A DNA stretch of 64,000 nt from Escallonia rubra (Eukaryota > Streptophyta > Magnoliopsida > Escalloniales > Escalloniaceae), in NCBI GenBank assembly GCA_033065855.1, contig JAVXUO010000610.1:62001-126000 (forward strand), read 5' to 3'. Position numbers and translations under genes: made by a program. Positions within the stretch are counted from its first letter, which is position 1, and every line of letters starts with the position of its first letter. Positions 41,507-55,600 of the stretch are shown here, one piece after another. The notes beneath the pieces were generated by a model that was given only the letters and a program-made list of their open reading frames with translations, was not told the DNA's origin and ran no database searches.

Positions 41507-41949
41507 ACTCATGCAAACCAAATTAGAATCAAAATTATAAATATAAGAAAGTACAATGAAATTGGACCACTGATTGGTTCCGTAGTATCTGCCAAAACAT
41601 TATTGTTGTTTTGTCTGTTACAAGTTAGCTACTTTCAGTTTTTACTCACCTCGTTCTGCTGCACCAACAGCTTTTGGAGATCAAAAGAAAAACAACCCAA
41701 AATAGGCAACCACTGAAAGCATATGTACATCAAATATCTGATTCTGGAGCTCCCTTCACCCAATAGGCAGCTTCTCCTCATACCCTGAACATTTCCAGAA
41801 CTGGGTTGAGACATATAACCCCATTTCTTGCGGCCACCGGAGAGTTCTGAAGAAGAGTGGATATTCTCAAAATTGGGTTTTGTGAAATTTGCTAAGGAAA
41901 ATGGGAGTTTCTTGAGTTTTTAACAGGTTATTCAAGTGTTTAGAGAAGC
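41507..41949 (+). promoter_or_regulatory. Upstream region and leader of the KUP7-type gene
   Basis: The spacer before the transporter ATG contains its promoter and 5' leader. The Mutator-like element ends about 450 bases before the ATG, close enough to influence expression. No clear TATA box assigned. Confidence 0.45.
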
Positions 41950-44900
41950 ATGGAAGAGGAAGGGATTGAAGAGAGCAGCGTCAGATTGTTGGGCAGTGGT
42001 GTATTTGAATCAAGGTGGGTTGATGGGAGTGAAGTGGATTCTGAGTCACCTCCTTGGTCAGTGGTTGGTGACAATGAGGGTAGAGAAGGATATGGATCTG
42101 TTAGGAGAAGGCTTGTTAAGCCCAAGAGAGTTGATTCCTTAGATGTTGAAGCCATGGAGATTGCTGGCTCCCATGGCCACCATAACAAGGTAATCAAATG
42201 GCATCACTTCTTTATGCTGTATTTCTACGCTCGTGTATCTTATGGTTTGTTAAATTGTTGTTAGTTGCTATTCTGATGTCAAATATGTCTACTTTATTTA
42301 CTTGTTTGGAGGGGGTGGGCCGCACCATGATTCATGATTTTGAACCATAAGTGGATGCATTTAGATGCCTTTGTTCAAATGGGCGTGTCGGCTTTGGATC
42401 ATTTTCGTGTTAGCTTTTGGTCTTTCTATGGTCTTATCCCTTTATTAGTACTGTTTTCTTCTTTTTTAAGGTTTTGGATACTAACAATGTGTAAGAATCA
42501 TCTGGTACGCATAACTGGTCCTCTTGCTTAGCAAAATATAACTAGATACTGGAGATCAATAGGGATGCAAGTTTGGATGAGGTCTTGACCTTCTTTTAAA
42601 TGAAAGACTTCCCGATTAAATAAAAAGTGTAATAATATTAACAATCTGAAGGTTATACTTGATCAGTTTTACTGACCTTCTTCACCTTTGTCTAATTTTC
42701 TTTGAGTTTCTTTATCTGAAGTTTAGAGGCCTGGAGAAACTGCTTAACTGAATAATGAAAACCTATTTGTTGCCATTCTCAACGGTCTCTCGATTCAGTG
42801 CTGACATCAATGAAACATGCTGGCCTTCCCTAATGAACATTTGTGATTCAACAAATCAGGATGCTTCCACATGGCGCATTCTAGCATTGGCATTTCAAAC
42901 ACTCGGTGTAGTTTATGGTGACATGGGCACAAGTCCTTTGTACGTCTTCTCTGATGTTTTCAGCAAGGTGCAGATCAAGTCAGATATTGATGTTTTGGGA
43001 GCGTTATCATTAGTGATGTACACCATTGCCCTTATACCTTTAACAAAGTACGTCTTTGTAGTACTTAGAGCTAATGATAACGGGGAAGGTATGATTATGA
43101 ACATTCTGATTAAGATACATTTCTTTCATTAGCCGGTATCTGTAATTATCATATCATGTTAATACAAGACTCCCTCCATTTGCAGGAGGAACATTTTCCC
43201 TGTATTCGCTGATCTGCAGGTATGCAAAAGTAAATCTTTTGCCTAATCATCAGCAAGCTGATGAACATATATCCAGTTTTAAGCTCAAACTGCCTACTCC
43301 AGAACTGGAAAGGGCTCTGAATATAAAAGAACAGTTGGAACATAATTCATCCTTGAAGACCCTTCTCCTGCTTTTGGTTCTAATGGGAACTTCCATGATA
43401 ATAGGGGATGGAATACTGACTCCAGCAATATCAGGTATACATGCTTTTGAAATTCGTCTGCAAGCCAGTAAAAGATAGATATTTTCTTACCATCCACATT
43501 TAGGTTCTCTATTGTTCACTTCACCTGATAGCTGCCTTGTTGACACGAGCTTCTCTTTTCTTGCAACATTCTATTGTTTTGCTTTTAATACATGGCTAGG
43601 AGATATAAAGAGCTAAATGACCGTGCAAGGCCAATTTTCTGATTAAGGCTTTATTGAGTAATTTCCAGTAGCTTCTGAAGTCCTGTTTTCTTCTGTTTCT
43701 TCCTTCTGTTCGTTACTGGTCTATCATCCCTATTCCACAATAAATATACAATGAGGCAGGTTCAGTAAAAGTTATTAGGGATATTTTAAAGCTCCTGATA
43801 TTAAAATTGACCTCATTGGCCCAAGACCAGATGGACTTCAGATCAAGACTGATTTACAAGGTAAATTTCCAATTCCTACAAAAAAAAATTGGGTTTACAA
43901 GAATCCTGTAATTTGTGCAAGGCCTTAGTTTAATCTGAAGATGTTTCAATGTTCAGATGACAGTACTGAAACTAAATTGCATTGTAGGAAATGCATTTTC
44001 TTCCATGCTACTTAGTATCTGTGGCTCAAATAGATCTTAAGTCCTCCAGCATCATCACCACCCCTGCTCGTCAGTTTATCCATATCATCACTTTATTGTC
44101 AGTGGTTAATTTACGGGGATAACTGAGGATACCCATTTTCATCTAGCCACACTCCAGATCCATTCAAACAAATGTTCAGCTTACTTTCTTCCCAAATCCT
44201 TGTGATTAAGGGGAACAAAATTGCTTTCACGCGGAGAGGACTTCATTTTACCTTCTATACTATATGCTTGCAGCAAAATATGAGGTTCCTCGGATCGCAC
44301 TGAAGAAATCATGAAAGTAATATTGTGTTCAGTAGTATGCACCATCACATTGCTTTCTGTAATGGAGTTTCTCTAATTGCTTTAATGACGCTACAGTCTC
44401 TTATTTCATGTCGCGTTCCTGTTGCAGTTATGTCTGCCGTGAGTGGTCTGCAGGGTGAAATACCAGGATTTGATACAAGTGGGTAAACCCGTTCTTTGCC
44501 ACACACGGTTTGAATTTTTCAGTGATTGAATTTTAGACTTTAGTTCCAGTTTCATTGGATGAACTGTTGATTTTATCTCAGTTGCAGTGGCCTCTCTCTT
44601 TTCTGCTGGTCAGATAGTTAAGGGTGCCCATGCAACGAGATAGGCTGGAGACCGTACAGAATATGAATTGATTGAACTATGCACAATTCATTTTTGTTAT
44701 TCGCTTATGTTACATGCTCCATTAGTGCAACTTTTGGCCATTAACTACTAATTCTGGAACTTTCATGAGTAGATGCTAACAGTAACTTGGTGATTTCCTA
44801 CAAGAAACGAAGATAACTTCAATCTGACTGATGTTGCTTACAGATGCCCTCGTTATCGTCTCAATTGTTATCCTTGTGGGATTATTTAGCATACAGAAGT

Positions 44901-47900
44901 TTGGGACTAGTAAAGTGGGTTTGACATTTGCTCCTGCCCTTGCTCTGTGGTTCTTTAGTCTGGGATCTATTGGAATTTACAACATATTTAAGTATGACAT
45001 TACCGTCGTAAGGGCATTTAATCCAGCTTATATCTTTTACTTCTTCAAGAAGAACACCAGCAAGGCATGGTCAGCTCTTGGTGGCTGTGTTTTATGCATT
45101 ACAGGTATGACTAGGGATTGCTACATACTTTTACAGCAGTTTCTACATAAAGTATAAATTTTTTACCACTTGCAATTCTAATTACCGAGAATCCCGAGTT
45201 TTAAGGGTAGTCTTATTTCTTGGGTGTCAAAACCTCTATCATATGCATGTCTAGTCCATATGAAAATTCTTTACGAGTTCAAGTTTTGCTAGTGGGTTAC
45301 AACCTTGATTTCTAAGTCATTTAAGAAAGCAGTACATTAAATTTCCATCTATCTAATCCATACTGGCCAAAGAACTAGTTTGTAATGTTGATATTTCTGC
45401 CCTTTAAGACAATATACTATCTCATATGTGCAAAGAGAAAACACTCCTAGACACATGCAACCACACCATACAAAGAAAGAATCTATGTATCAAAGATGAA
45501 GTGATAACTACTTTATGCTGTTCTTCTAATTATACCTCTTTAGGATGATGCCATTTCACGTAATATTTTTCTTATGCTGAGAACCGTATCGTATTCAATC
45601 CTGGAACTAAAAAGTAACAGATCAATGTGATCATTTTGTTCCTCCAAATTAGTTGTTGAACAGTTAAATAACCCATGACTGCAGGAGCAGAAGCAATGTT
45701 TGCTGACTTGGGCCATTTCTCTGTACCATCAATACAGGTTCTTCATTCTTTACGTAAACCCTTGCGGTTCTCTGACTTGACTTGAACAAGCATCTTTATG
45801 GAAATGCCAATATTTATTTTATCTATCTGATTGCCACAGATTGCCTTCACTTTTGTTGTGTTTCCCTGTCTTCTTTTGGCTTACATGGGTCAAGCTGCCT
45901 ACCTTATGAAAAACCCTGATTCAGTGGGCAGAATATTTTATGATTCCGTACCAGGTAATTCTTGACATACATGGTTGCTCAAATTTTTCATTATTGCTCT
46001 GAATACCGTAAAAACCTATTGGCACTCCCTTAGTTGCTGATGGTGCTCTTTAGTGCAACCATCTATGTGAGAAGTACGACCAACCATAGTTGTACCTTAT
46101 GCTGACTGTCTAAACAGAGGAGTGCCACTTGCAAGTACTTAACTGCCAATAGGTTGTCCGTCATATTATAAAGATGACAATTTGTGTTTATAACTCATCC
46201 TTTTTGGCACTTCCATGTTTGTGAACAAGCAGATGGATTGTTTTGGCCAATTTTTGTGATAGCCACAGTTGCTGCAGTGATTGCTAGTCAAGCCATGATA
46301 TCTGCGTCATTTTCATGTGTCAAGCAGTCCATGTCTCTTGGATGCTTTCCAAGACTGAAGATAATTCATACCTCAAGGAGACTGATGGGACAAATTTACA
46401 TCCCCGTTATCAATTATTTTCTAATGATCATGTGCATCGGCGTGGTTGCCACCTTCAGGAGCACTACAGACATAGCCAATGCATACGGTAAGTGCCTCTA
46501 AAGAGCTTTCTGCAGTAAGTTCAAAGTGATAGCCCAGCAGTTATCGCATTCCCCTTTCCTGCAAGGTTGTGGTACCCCATGTGTGGGCCCACGGGAACTT
46601 CTTCTCCTGCCCCCACCCCCCTCCGCCCCTTCTCCCCAAGAACTTCAACTTTCCAAATTGTCACGAACAAGGAATCACCATCCTAACATCTCGCACGTCA
46701 AAGACTTCCCTTCACCAATAGTATGCCTGTATACCGGCTACTACTCTCTTTTTTTGGTGGGATTACTTTCTGATGGGACAATCTTCATCGTCATTTTTTT
46801 CCTGCAATTCCGCTGCAATGATCAAACTACTTCCCGTTATGCTGCATTAATATCTTTGGTACATCTCGGGAGTTAGTAATAAGTCTTATAAGATACACTA
46901 TTCCCAACTAATGCATACCTGGGTAAAATAATAAGGGAGCTGTTCAAACTTCGTTTTAAGCCTTGAGTTATATCCAGGGCCAAGGTCCCACTGTGCTCTC
47001 GTTCGTATCAAGGTCGAACAATCCACATGGGGACACCAGTGCCTTGACGAGCCCTGGCCCTGGCCCTGATCGCCATGGCAAATATGCTAAACTCATGGAC
47101 CAAGGCATAGCCCTGTGGCTACAAGGATGACGACTGCTCTCCAACGTTCTCAATTTGATGGCTTGGGTGCAACTATTGTATCTAACTAAGGCTAGAAATT
47201 CCTGAGGAGATGATCAAGTTACATCGATATAATCGTGGGAAATGAGTTGTACATGGGATAGAAAGAAATCTGAAAATTTTATGGTTGACATGAATGCCCC
47301 AAACAAAAAGAGGGTAATAGCTGCGATGGAGAGATGGAGAGCATTTAGGAGAGAACTAAACTTATAGTTTTGATTAAGTATTTTATCTCGTGAATATGAC
47401 TGATGAGGTTTAACTGTTCTTGCAGGCATAGCTGAAGTTGGTGTCATGATGGTTAGCACGACCTTGGTGACGCTTGTTATGCTTCTGATATGGCAAACCA
47501 ACTTGTTTCTGGCTATCTGTTTCCCACTTGTATTTGGTACCGTAGAGCTCATCTACTTGTCTGCTGTTCTGTCGAAAATCATGGAGGGTGGTTGGCTTCC
47601 ACTTGCTTTCGCTAGTTGCTTCCTCTGTGTAATGTATACATGGAACTACGGGAGTGTTCTAAAGTACCAGAGTGAGGTAAGGGGGAAGATCTCGATGGAC
47701 TTTGTAAACGAGCTTGGCTCCACTCTAGGGACTGTAAGAACACCGGGTATTGGGCTATTGTACAGTGAGCTGGTCCAAGGCATTCCATCCATTTTTGGGC
47801 AGTTCTTACTGGACCTTCCGGCTATCCACTCCACCATAGTCTTTGTTTGCATCAAGTATGTTCCGGTCCCAGTAGTTCCTCAAGAAGAAAGATTTCTGTT

Positions 47901-48477
47901 TCGAAGGATTTGCCCGAAGGACTATCATATGTTCCGATGTGTTGCTCGGTATGGTTATAAAGATGTTCGGAAGGAAGATCACCATGCGTTTGAGCAACTT
48001 TTAGTTGAAAGCCTCGAGAAGTTCTTGAGAAGGGAGGCTCAAGAACTAGTTTTAGAAAGCAATTTGATTGAAGAGGAGCTTGATAGCATTTCAGTAAGGT
48101 CAAGGGACTCGGGGGTCCAAGATGGAGATGGGATTGGTGAGCTTAGGTTACCTCTGATGCACGATCAAAGATCAGAAGAAGCGGGAACTTCTACTTCAGA
48201 AGGGCCTATCTATGCACTGCCACCTAGTGTCATGTCAACAGATGAAGATCCCAGCCTGGAGTACGAGCTCTCAGCCCTTAGAGAAGCCATTGATTCTGGG
48301 TTTACTTATTTGCTTGGACATGGTGATGTGAGGGCAAAGAAGAACTCGTGGTTCGTCAAGAAACTGGTTATAAACTACTTCTATGCATTCATGAGGAGGA
48401 ACTGCAGAGGAGGTGCTGCAACTATGAGGGTTCCTCACATGAACATAATACAAGTCGGGATGACCTACATGGTTTGA
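41950..48477 (+). CDS. KUP7: Potassium transporter, KUP/HAK/KT family, KUP7-like (9 exons)
   Basis: Membrane K+ transporter. Exons: 41950-42189, 42860-43088, 43186-43434, 44428-44478, 44844-45104, 45685-45737, 45840-45954, 46233-46487 and 47426-48477; all phases fit, 834 residues. The N-terminal tail contains [38 protein letters not shown] and HGHH, a signature I associate with the KUP7/KUP12 clade. The family motif [17 protein letters not shown] lies at the first membrane segment, followed by [61 protein letters not shown] and [18 protein letters not shown]. The cytosolic C-terminus ends with RKNS-like [16 protein letters not shown] and GMTYMV. The ATG is the first in frame and gives the expected tail. 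Complete, with canonical borders. Confidence 0.95.
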
Positions 48478-49072
48478 TCCATTCCTCTCATTATGCTACA
48501 TGACTTTGTACCACTAATATTGGCCTATTGTAACTAACCTCAAACCTAGTATGCCACTTGCTGCAGAGGCAGTATCACTATCAGGATCGCGTACGCTATG
48601 CCCAGTAACCTTGATCCACGTTCTTTGTAGCTTCTTCTTGTTGTACGGTAAGCACTTCCTGCTTAGGTAGGTAGTAAGTCCAGGTATGAAGTTAGGTTTA
48701 TGTAAGGTGTTCTCCAATTCTGGAGGAGGCAAGACAAGAGAAGCCAAGCACTGCAACAGTGACCTTCAAGAAGCTGGAGTTCCTTAACTTCTCTGGTCCA
48801 CATGCACGTTGGCTCGATTATTTCGTGTTTACCGTGTCAATGGTTTCATAATTTGGTTTGACAATATGTATTCATGGATCTTGTGGCTCGATTATTTCGT
48901 GTTTACCATGTCAATGGTTTCATAATTTGGTTTGACAATTTGTATGCATGAATCTTGTAAGTTGGACATGTCTTGACATATTGGACAAGGTGACTTTCTT
49001 TTCTTTGGAAAAAGGTGCTGGGAAAATCTTGCAAGACAGAGCTTTGATGGCATAGTCAAATTACAAAGGCTA
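48478..49072. other. 3' flank of KUP7-type gene
   Basis: Contains the 3' untranslated region, then a tandem duplication (listed separately). No gene. Confidence 0.6.
48811..48958 (+). repeat. 74-bp tandem duplication
   Basis: GGCTCGATTATTTCGTGTTT starts at 48811 and again at 48885; the copies differ at only a few positions (ACCGTG/ACCATG, ATATGTATTC/TTTGTATGC). Recent in-place duplication downstream of the transporter gene. Confidence 0.92.
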
Positions 49073-49585
49073 GTCTCCCCAAACGCATAACTTTGTTGAC
49101 AAAATGACTAGCCTTTCTCCACGTGTTTAACGCCCAATTTCTAGTAAACGTGTTTATTGACCTTAAGGACACCAACATAATTTGTATATTCAAACGGGGC
49201 TCATATTCTTAGTTTTTAAAATCCTTTCGTTGGTTATGCTCCATTTAGTTGAGTTTCAAGCTACGAAATTTTCTGCATGCGGAATGTCATGCGTTCATGC
49301 GCTTGGTCGCGCTTCAAATATGTCGCTCGTCTCCCCAAACGCACACCTTTTTGACAATATGACTAGTCTTTCTCTGCGTGTTTAACGCGCAATTTTCGGT
49401 AAACATGTTTAATTTATTGACCTTAAAACGCCAGTAAAATTTGTATATCCAAATGGGGCTCATTTTCTTAGTTTTTAAAATTCTTTCGTTGGTTATACTC
49501 CGTTTAATTGAGTTTCGAGCTACGAAATTTTCTGCGTACGGAATGTCACGCGTTCATGCGCTTGGTTGCGCTTCAATATGTCGCT
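49073..49585 (+). repeat. Tandem duplication, period 256 bp
   Basis: GTCTCCCCAAACGCA starts at 49073 and at 49329. Both copies continue with GACTAG(C/T)CTTTCT, GTGTTTAACG, TTATTGACCTTAA, TTGTATAT(T/C)CAAA, CTTTCGTTGGTTAT and TTCATGCGCTTGGT. Open frames running through both copies are repeat artefacts. Confidence 0.9.
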
Positions 49586-49859
49586 ACATGAGATGCATTT
49601 GCAGAATCAATGGAACATTTGTAATTTCTTTTTGTCTAGAAGGGAAGGTACGTTCATTACCAACGGGCAACGGTTGTAACACGTGTTGTGGGTTGAGTGA
49701 AATCTTTAGTTTGGGCTGGGCCCAGTTGTTTATAACTTCACCAAGTGGGCCGAAACAGGTTTCATTTTTCTATGCTGTGTATTTATTAAGAGAAAACGTG
49801 GTTTGGTATATCTATCTATCTATGCTACTTGTTAAGCTTTGTTACATAACTATCAACCT

Positions 49860-51765
49860 ACAATGATGATAAATGACATTCTAAGAAACTTTTTAAAAAA
49901 TGACACAAAATAAAAATCTCAATTGGAAAGTAACGACGTACAAAAATATGTTTAGTTTCCACAAGTTAAAATTCATCAGAAAATATAGGAAAAAAAATAT
50001 TTAAGGCCAAGTTTGATACGATAATAATATTTTGCTAACATATTTTTGGACACGCATGGCTAACTTATTTTTCTGTTATTTAAGATTCATTTTATTGAAT
50101 ATGACAATAAACACGTATATGTGATGCTTAATTTTTTTTCTTTTAACCAAATTTGTGCTATTAATTTCATCTTTGTTCACGCATCGCACGTGCTACAGTG
50201 ACTTGTACTATATATAAAGGGAAAATCTCTTTTGGTATAACACCTCTTTAACACTACCTATCTAGAATGGTGACAAGTGGTATTTCAATAAACTTTTTAA
50301 AAAATGACACAAAATATAAATTTTAAATGGTAAATAACTACCTATAAAAATATATTTGATTTTCATAATTTAAACTTCATTAAATATAGTTATAGTAAAT
50401 TATAAAGCCCAAACTTAATACTACAAAGGTATCATATTGCTAACTTTGTATTTGTGGTTTTGATAATTTCAAATTCATTTATGATAATATTTTACTAACT
50501 TATTTTGCTACACGCATGGCATATTTTTATGTAATTTAAGATTTATTTTATCAAATGTGACAATAAACACTTATACGTGATACTTGAATATATTTTTTTA
50601 ACAAAAATGATACTGTCAACTTTATTACACATGCATCACGTGTGTCACGGTAACTCGTATTTATTAAGAGAAAATATGATTTGATGCAACACCACTAGTG
50701 TATATCTATATCTATATCATACTATATATAAAGTTCAATTTAACAACTTTTCGACAATACCTTTGACCTAATTCTATCATCCTCTCGGCTTTTTTGGGAT
50801 TCCACTTCGACCCACCAATTTAGCCTTTACATTTTTGTCAATAACCCCCCCCCCCCCCCCCCAATTTAACAACTTTTCGAGACCTAATTCTATCATCCTC
50901 TCAATTTTTTTTGGGATTCCACTTTGATGCTTTAACCCACCAATTTAGCCTTTACATTTTTGTCAATAATTCCCCCACCCACACACACACATTTTTCAAT
51001 TTTTTTTTATGCTAATTCACATAAAGAAGCAAGTCTTAAAAGCTTGCTTATCTATCTACTTTGGCTCACCAGATTATATCTCTCTCATATTTCTCTTTAT
51101 ACTCACGATGCTTTTATTCTTTCTATTATCCAGACCCATAGGGCAGCTGGTGCCCATTATACTGGACTTTTGAAGTATATTCATTTTGCTATAAAAAAGT
51201 ATCACTTTATCCAGATTTGCCTATGTACAAACTCTCATATCCAAATAGCTAAGGACAAGTCAGAGCAGCTTTTGACATCATCGACATGAACAGTAGACTT
51301 CTGAAGATACTGACTTTTACATCTTCTTACTGCTCTCTTTTAGCTTTCTAGACTGCTACTTCGCTTACAAACTTTTGATATGGTTGTAAATTATTATTGT
51401 ATTTTAATTATCCATGGAAAGTAGCTCCGCTACTCTTGTATCCATGGATAGACCATTCCCCCCTTATATATATCAGTATTCTCATGTTTAACTTAAAAAA
51501 AAAAATAATAACAACTTTATATTTGGAGATGGGGTCATTTAAAACTTTATGGCATCTTTGATTTTTCACATTTTGCTTAGTTCTTTAATAAAGTTCAACT
51601 TAACAACTTTATATTTGGACACGGGGCCATTTAAAATTCATTAAAAGATATAGTTAAAATACATTGTAAAGGCTAAACTTGATATTAGTATAAAAATCAT
51701 ATTACTAACTTCATTTCTGAACACGTGATGCATGTGCCACGATAACTCGTTATTATTAAGGGAGA
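49860..51765. repeat. Family of diverged repeats with Helitron-like ends
   Basis: Three related blocks, roughly 49,860-50,220, 50,221-50,690 and 51,590-51,765. The first two share AACTTTTTAAAAAATGACAC and later ACAATAAACAC; each of the three ends in a phrase like CACG(T/C)G... followed by ACTTGTACTATATATAA or ACTCGT(A)TTATTAAG. The ACTATATATAAAG motif occurs at 50209 and 50721. This resembles degenerate plant Helitron remnants, but termini could not be proved. Confidence 0.4.
50736..50975 (+). repeat. 126-bp tandem duplication split by a poly-C tract
   Basis: CAATTTAACAACTTTTCGA starts at 50736 and 50862. Both copies continue to CCTAATTCTATCATCCTCTC, GGGATTCCACTT and ACCCACCAATTTAGCC. An uninterrupted run of 18 C lies at 50845-50862 at the junction; the second copy ends in TCCCCCACCC, so the tract may have expanded from that. 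Confidence 0.9.
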
Positions 51766-51985
51766 AGACTTGTATGATAAAACTTTTTTCAAATTTCTAA
51801 TTATATCTCTTTAAAATATACTAACTTTAAATAAAAGAAATTAAGCAAAACTATTGTTTGGGATTTTATATAGTCGCTGACTCATTCTTTCTTTCCAGTT
51901 CAATGATAAACTCATTTTTTTGTTGTTGGGAATTTTTCAATAATTGACTCCTACCTTATTAAACTTTGTACTAGAAGGATTAATT
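50976..51985. other. AT-rich spacer
   Basis: One plus-strand open frame (50960-51289) has no recognisable domain. Otherwise repeat remnants as described. No gene supported. Confidence 0.45.
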
Positions 51986-52670
51986 TGCAAAAATAATCAA
52001 TCAAATTGATTGATTGGTTTGAGAGATATTAACTCTCAAACATTGGCATTTAATGAGGTTGAAAAGAGTCTTGATGTGGGTTCCCACATAGCTTGGAAAA
52101 TGAAAAGGTTAAAGGTATTTAAATGGCCATATGACATATCATATTGTTCTAGAAACACATGATATGCATGCCATGCACTCGTACATGTGCGGTACACAGC
52201 ACCGCACGCGCTGGCGACGACGGCGTAAAGGCGCTATTAGCGCTTTTAGGCGCACTTTGCACTTCGCACGTAAGCATCGTCGCTAGGAGCCCAGTTTGAA
52301 CTGAAACAATGTGTTTGTTAGGGAAATTAAACAGATTTCTGATCTGTTTAAATTCGTAATGACAATTGTTTATGGTGCCTTTTAGTTCAAATGTTGCACA
52401 TCTTCATTGTGTCTACAGATTGTGACTGTTAAGTGACATCTGCAGAGTCACTTAACTGTCACAACTGTTTGCACACGTTCAAGGCATCTTTTGGTGTCTA
52501 TAAATAGGGCTGATATCCAGATCATTTCACACTTCGAGTTTCTCTCTTGTTCTCTCTCTCAAATTTATGTCTGTTGATTGTAATATGCTGTGATCAATAG
52601 AGTTTCGCATGTTTTATCTTGGGAGACAGATTTGCTGCTACCCTAAACAAATTATAAATGAGCAAATACT
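51986..52670 (+). mobile_element. Candidate solo LTR of a retrotransposon
   Basis: A region with a CTATAAATAGGGCTG promoter-like TATA at about 52499, then TTTCACACTTCGAG, a CT-rich initiator region (TCTCTCTTGTTCTCTCTCTC) and an AATA-rich tail before GGGAGACAGATTTG. This order is typical of plant Ty1-copia LTRs. No flanking coding sequence, primer-binding site or clear TG/CA ends and target duplication were found, so the boundaries are approximate. Confidence 0.35.
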
Positions 52671-55600
52671 GTTTTAAGAAAAGAGTGCAACGCATTCGAC
52701 TCAGTCATTTTTCAGTCTAGTTTTTCTCCATACTGCCTTATATTTCCAAAATTTTTAATGTACCTTTTATTATTTGTGTCAATTAGATTTGGATATGTAT
52801 TATTTAATTGCAAATGTATCTCAATGACCCCTTGTTCTAAATGATTACATAGGTTTCAATTTTAGGCAACGATTAAAACGCCAATGTTCCATAACTCCGC
52901 TCCTTTCGGAGAAAATAACTCTTTTGACCCGATAGCCAAGAGCAGAACGGCTCAGAACACATCAAAGAGGTAACAAGAGTTTAGAAATTTTGGAACGGAG
53001 AGAGTATCATAGAACGACGGGTTAAGCTTTGTACTGCAGCGACGTCGGCAAAGATCCAGTATTTTTTACCCAAAAAGGGCATCAAGAAATAGGTCTGCCT
53101 GGCTAGCTAGCTCCCTTCCCAAATATTTCTAGAGGCCCTCACCTCATGACAGGGAGGAGGGGGGTACAAAATGAAGGGTTTGCATCAAGAAATAGGGATG
53201 ACTGAAAATGGTGGGTCTCGAGCCCACTAGTCCAACAAAGAGGGATGAACTGTCATCTGGGTGTCTGCATGCGCAAGGAGAAGTTCAGGAAACCCAGTCC
53301 TTATGGTGTCAATTCAGCATCGTCAAAGAGGGTGACCGAGTAGAGAGAGTCAGTCAGCACTCAAAAAAATTAGGTAAAGGTATGAGTAAGGACCCCAGCG
53401 CAATCAAAATTTAGGTACAAACAATGCATTCGTCATCGAACTTTGTTGGGTGGTCCAGTTTATGGCAAAGAGATAAGTACATTAGAAAACGAGCAATCTA
53501 GTGGACGAGCCTTCCTTCGTTGTGGGAAGAGAAAGGCGAGCAAGAGTGAGAGTAAGAGCGAACAATATTAGTTATATATATGTATTTGATAGCGACCGTA
53601 AAAAAAAGTGAAACCGAAAACGATGATCAATGGGTGGGTAAGAATGTATTGTCTTTTCTGTTTGCAGGGTGACAAAAGAAATTGACAAAAAATCTTGCAA
53701 GAACAAGGACCGTTGGGTGAGTAAAGACGTATCGTCTTTTTTGTGTGAAGGGTGACAAATAATTGTCTAAAAAGTTCCCTTTTTTTCAAGTTAAGAACCC
53801 TTTTGCACATCGATCCAAACAAAGAATGTACAATAAGTGGTAAGGCAAATATCTATGCATGTATCATGTTGTAAACTATCAGGGTCTGTAATCCGATGGT
53901 TGACCATTAGGAAGGCATATACCAAAGTTTTATCCGACATTGATGTTGCTCATATTGTCACAATCAATGAATTTGAGAGTTTATTAGTACCAACCGGCAC
54001 TTCATAATTCTTTCTTTCTTGTGCACGTGTACTTGAAAACCAAAATATCATCTGTAGAAACTGCTAATGGAAATGCTTATCTCACGCACGTAGCAACATC
54101 TAAACAAGACAAGTTGAAGATTTTTTATCTTTCCCAAACGGAAAGTTAATCACGATCGTCAAACAACGGGTGAGACGTTGTGTTAAGATTCACAACACCC
54201 GATACGTTACGTTATGTCATCTATATCGTAGTTGACGAACGTCAAATATTGGAAAAAAAAAACCGAACAAATGAACTATCGACAGCTCTACAACTTATTG
54301 AAAAAGCGAAACGAAGGAGCTAAAAATGGTGCACTTATACTGCTTGAGAATTTAATTCTAGTGTGGCCTAGAACAATTTTATAATGTTGGGATGTGACAC
54401 TCTTTGGCCGACTATATTGTTAATGTCCAAACCTGCTTAAAGCCAAAATATAATAATACCCAGAAAAGTAAGGCTTTTACTTAGACTTGCTGGGACAATG
54501 ATTTCTTTATTGCAATTTTTGCAGGCTTTTACTTTAAATTTGCTGGAATAATGATTTCTTTATTGCAATATTGGTCCTGCTTAATTGTCCAACCCAATCC
54601 ACTTAAGGCGGCTGAGTAGGAACCTTTTTGGTCATAATTTTATCGTTTTATTATGTGGCATGGCATGCTTACAATTTTCAAATATAAGAGATAGGGTTGG
54701 TGGTATAGAGGAATCATTTGGAATTATTTTGAAATCTCTTTGGCCTATTTGGTATATACTTAAATAGTAGTATAATAGCTTCATGTCCAACTTTTGAATA
54801 TTATGTGAAAATATTTTAATTAACTGTGCTTGAAAGATCAGATCTTATTCGGATCATTCCTTTGAATTCACTGATGCAGAGGAGTTGAGACCGATATACT
54901 AAGGATAAATAATGTTGTTATTCTTCTGTACACTTGACCAAGTCGCTTAAGTTCATTGAAAGTGCTTTGGAGAGCAGTTCCAGCGATCAAATGTTGTCAA
55001 TAATTCTATAATTATTTGCTTCCTTATTCGGGTCTGACTTTTGTACGTGATTTTGAGAGTAGTCTTAGGAATCAACTATAACCTTAGATGTAATCTTCCT
55101 AAGAATCACTCACGTAATAACTTAAATGACTTTAAGAGTAATTAACTTGTGTTATGACAATTTTTTAACTTTTGTAAATTTAAATCTACAAAAGTTAGAA
55201 TTGTGTTGCTTCATGGAGTTGCATCATATCACCAACTCTTGAAGGGGGGATTGCTCCCCCATTGAGGTGTTTATTCATGTGCCAAAAAAACATGCACCAC
55301 TCGTGGCCTTCCTTATCAAAAGACAAAAGGTTTGAACCTAACCATGTCCTACCATTAATCAACTCAACTCTTGGGAGTAAGAAAATTCAAGAAATTTCCC
55401 ATTGAAAGACAACACCAAGAGCAGACTGCTTGTTTCTCGCAACTAGCAGGCGTTTGACGTCGATGTTGATTTGCACGTGCAGAGTTATGTTAATATCACG
55501 TTAAACAACCGTAAAAAGTAAACCGAGTATACGTACATGGATGGACTGAATTTTATTGACTTAAACTTTTAAACCGAATCAGATTCATCTTGTATATGTG

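Noticed and set aside
47446-48477. Treating the 343-residue open frame as a separate gene
   Set aside because: It is the last exon of the KUP7-like transporter; the phase joins to exon 8 at NAYGIAEVG.
50960-51289. 109-residue frame with a faint likeness to the end of a copia polyprotein (KYIHFAIKKYHFIQ)
   Set aside because: Similarity is too weak and no other retroelement domain is adjacent.
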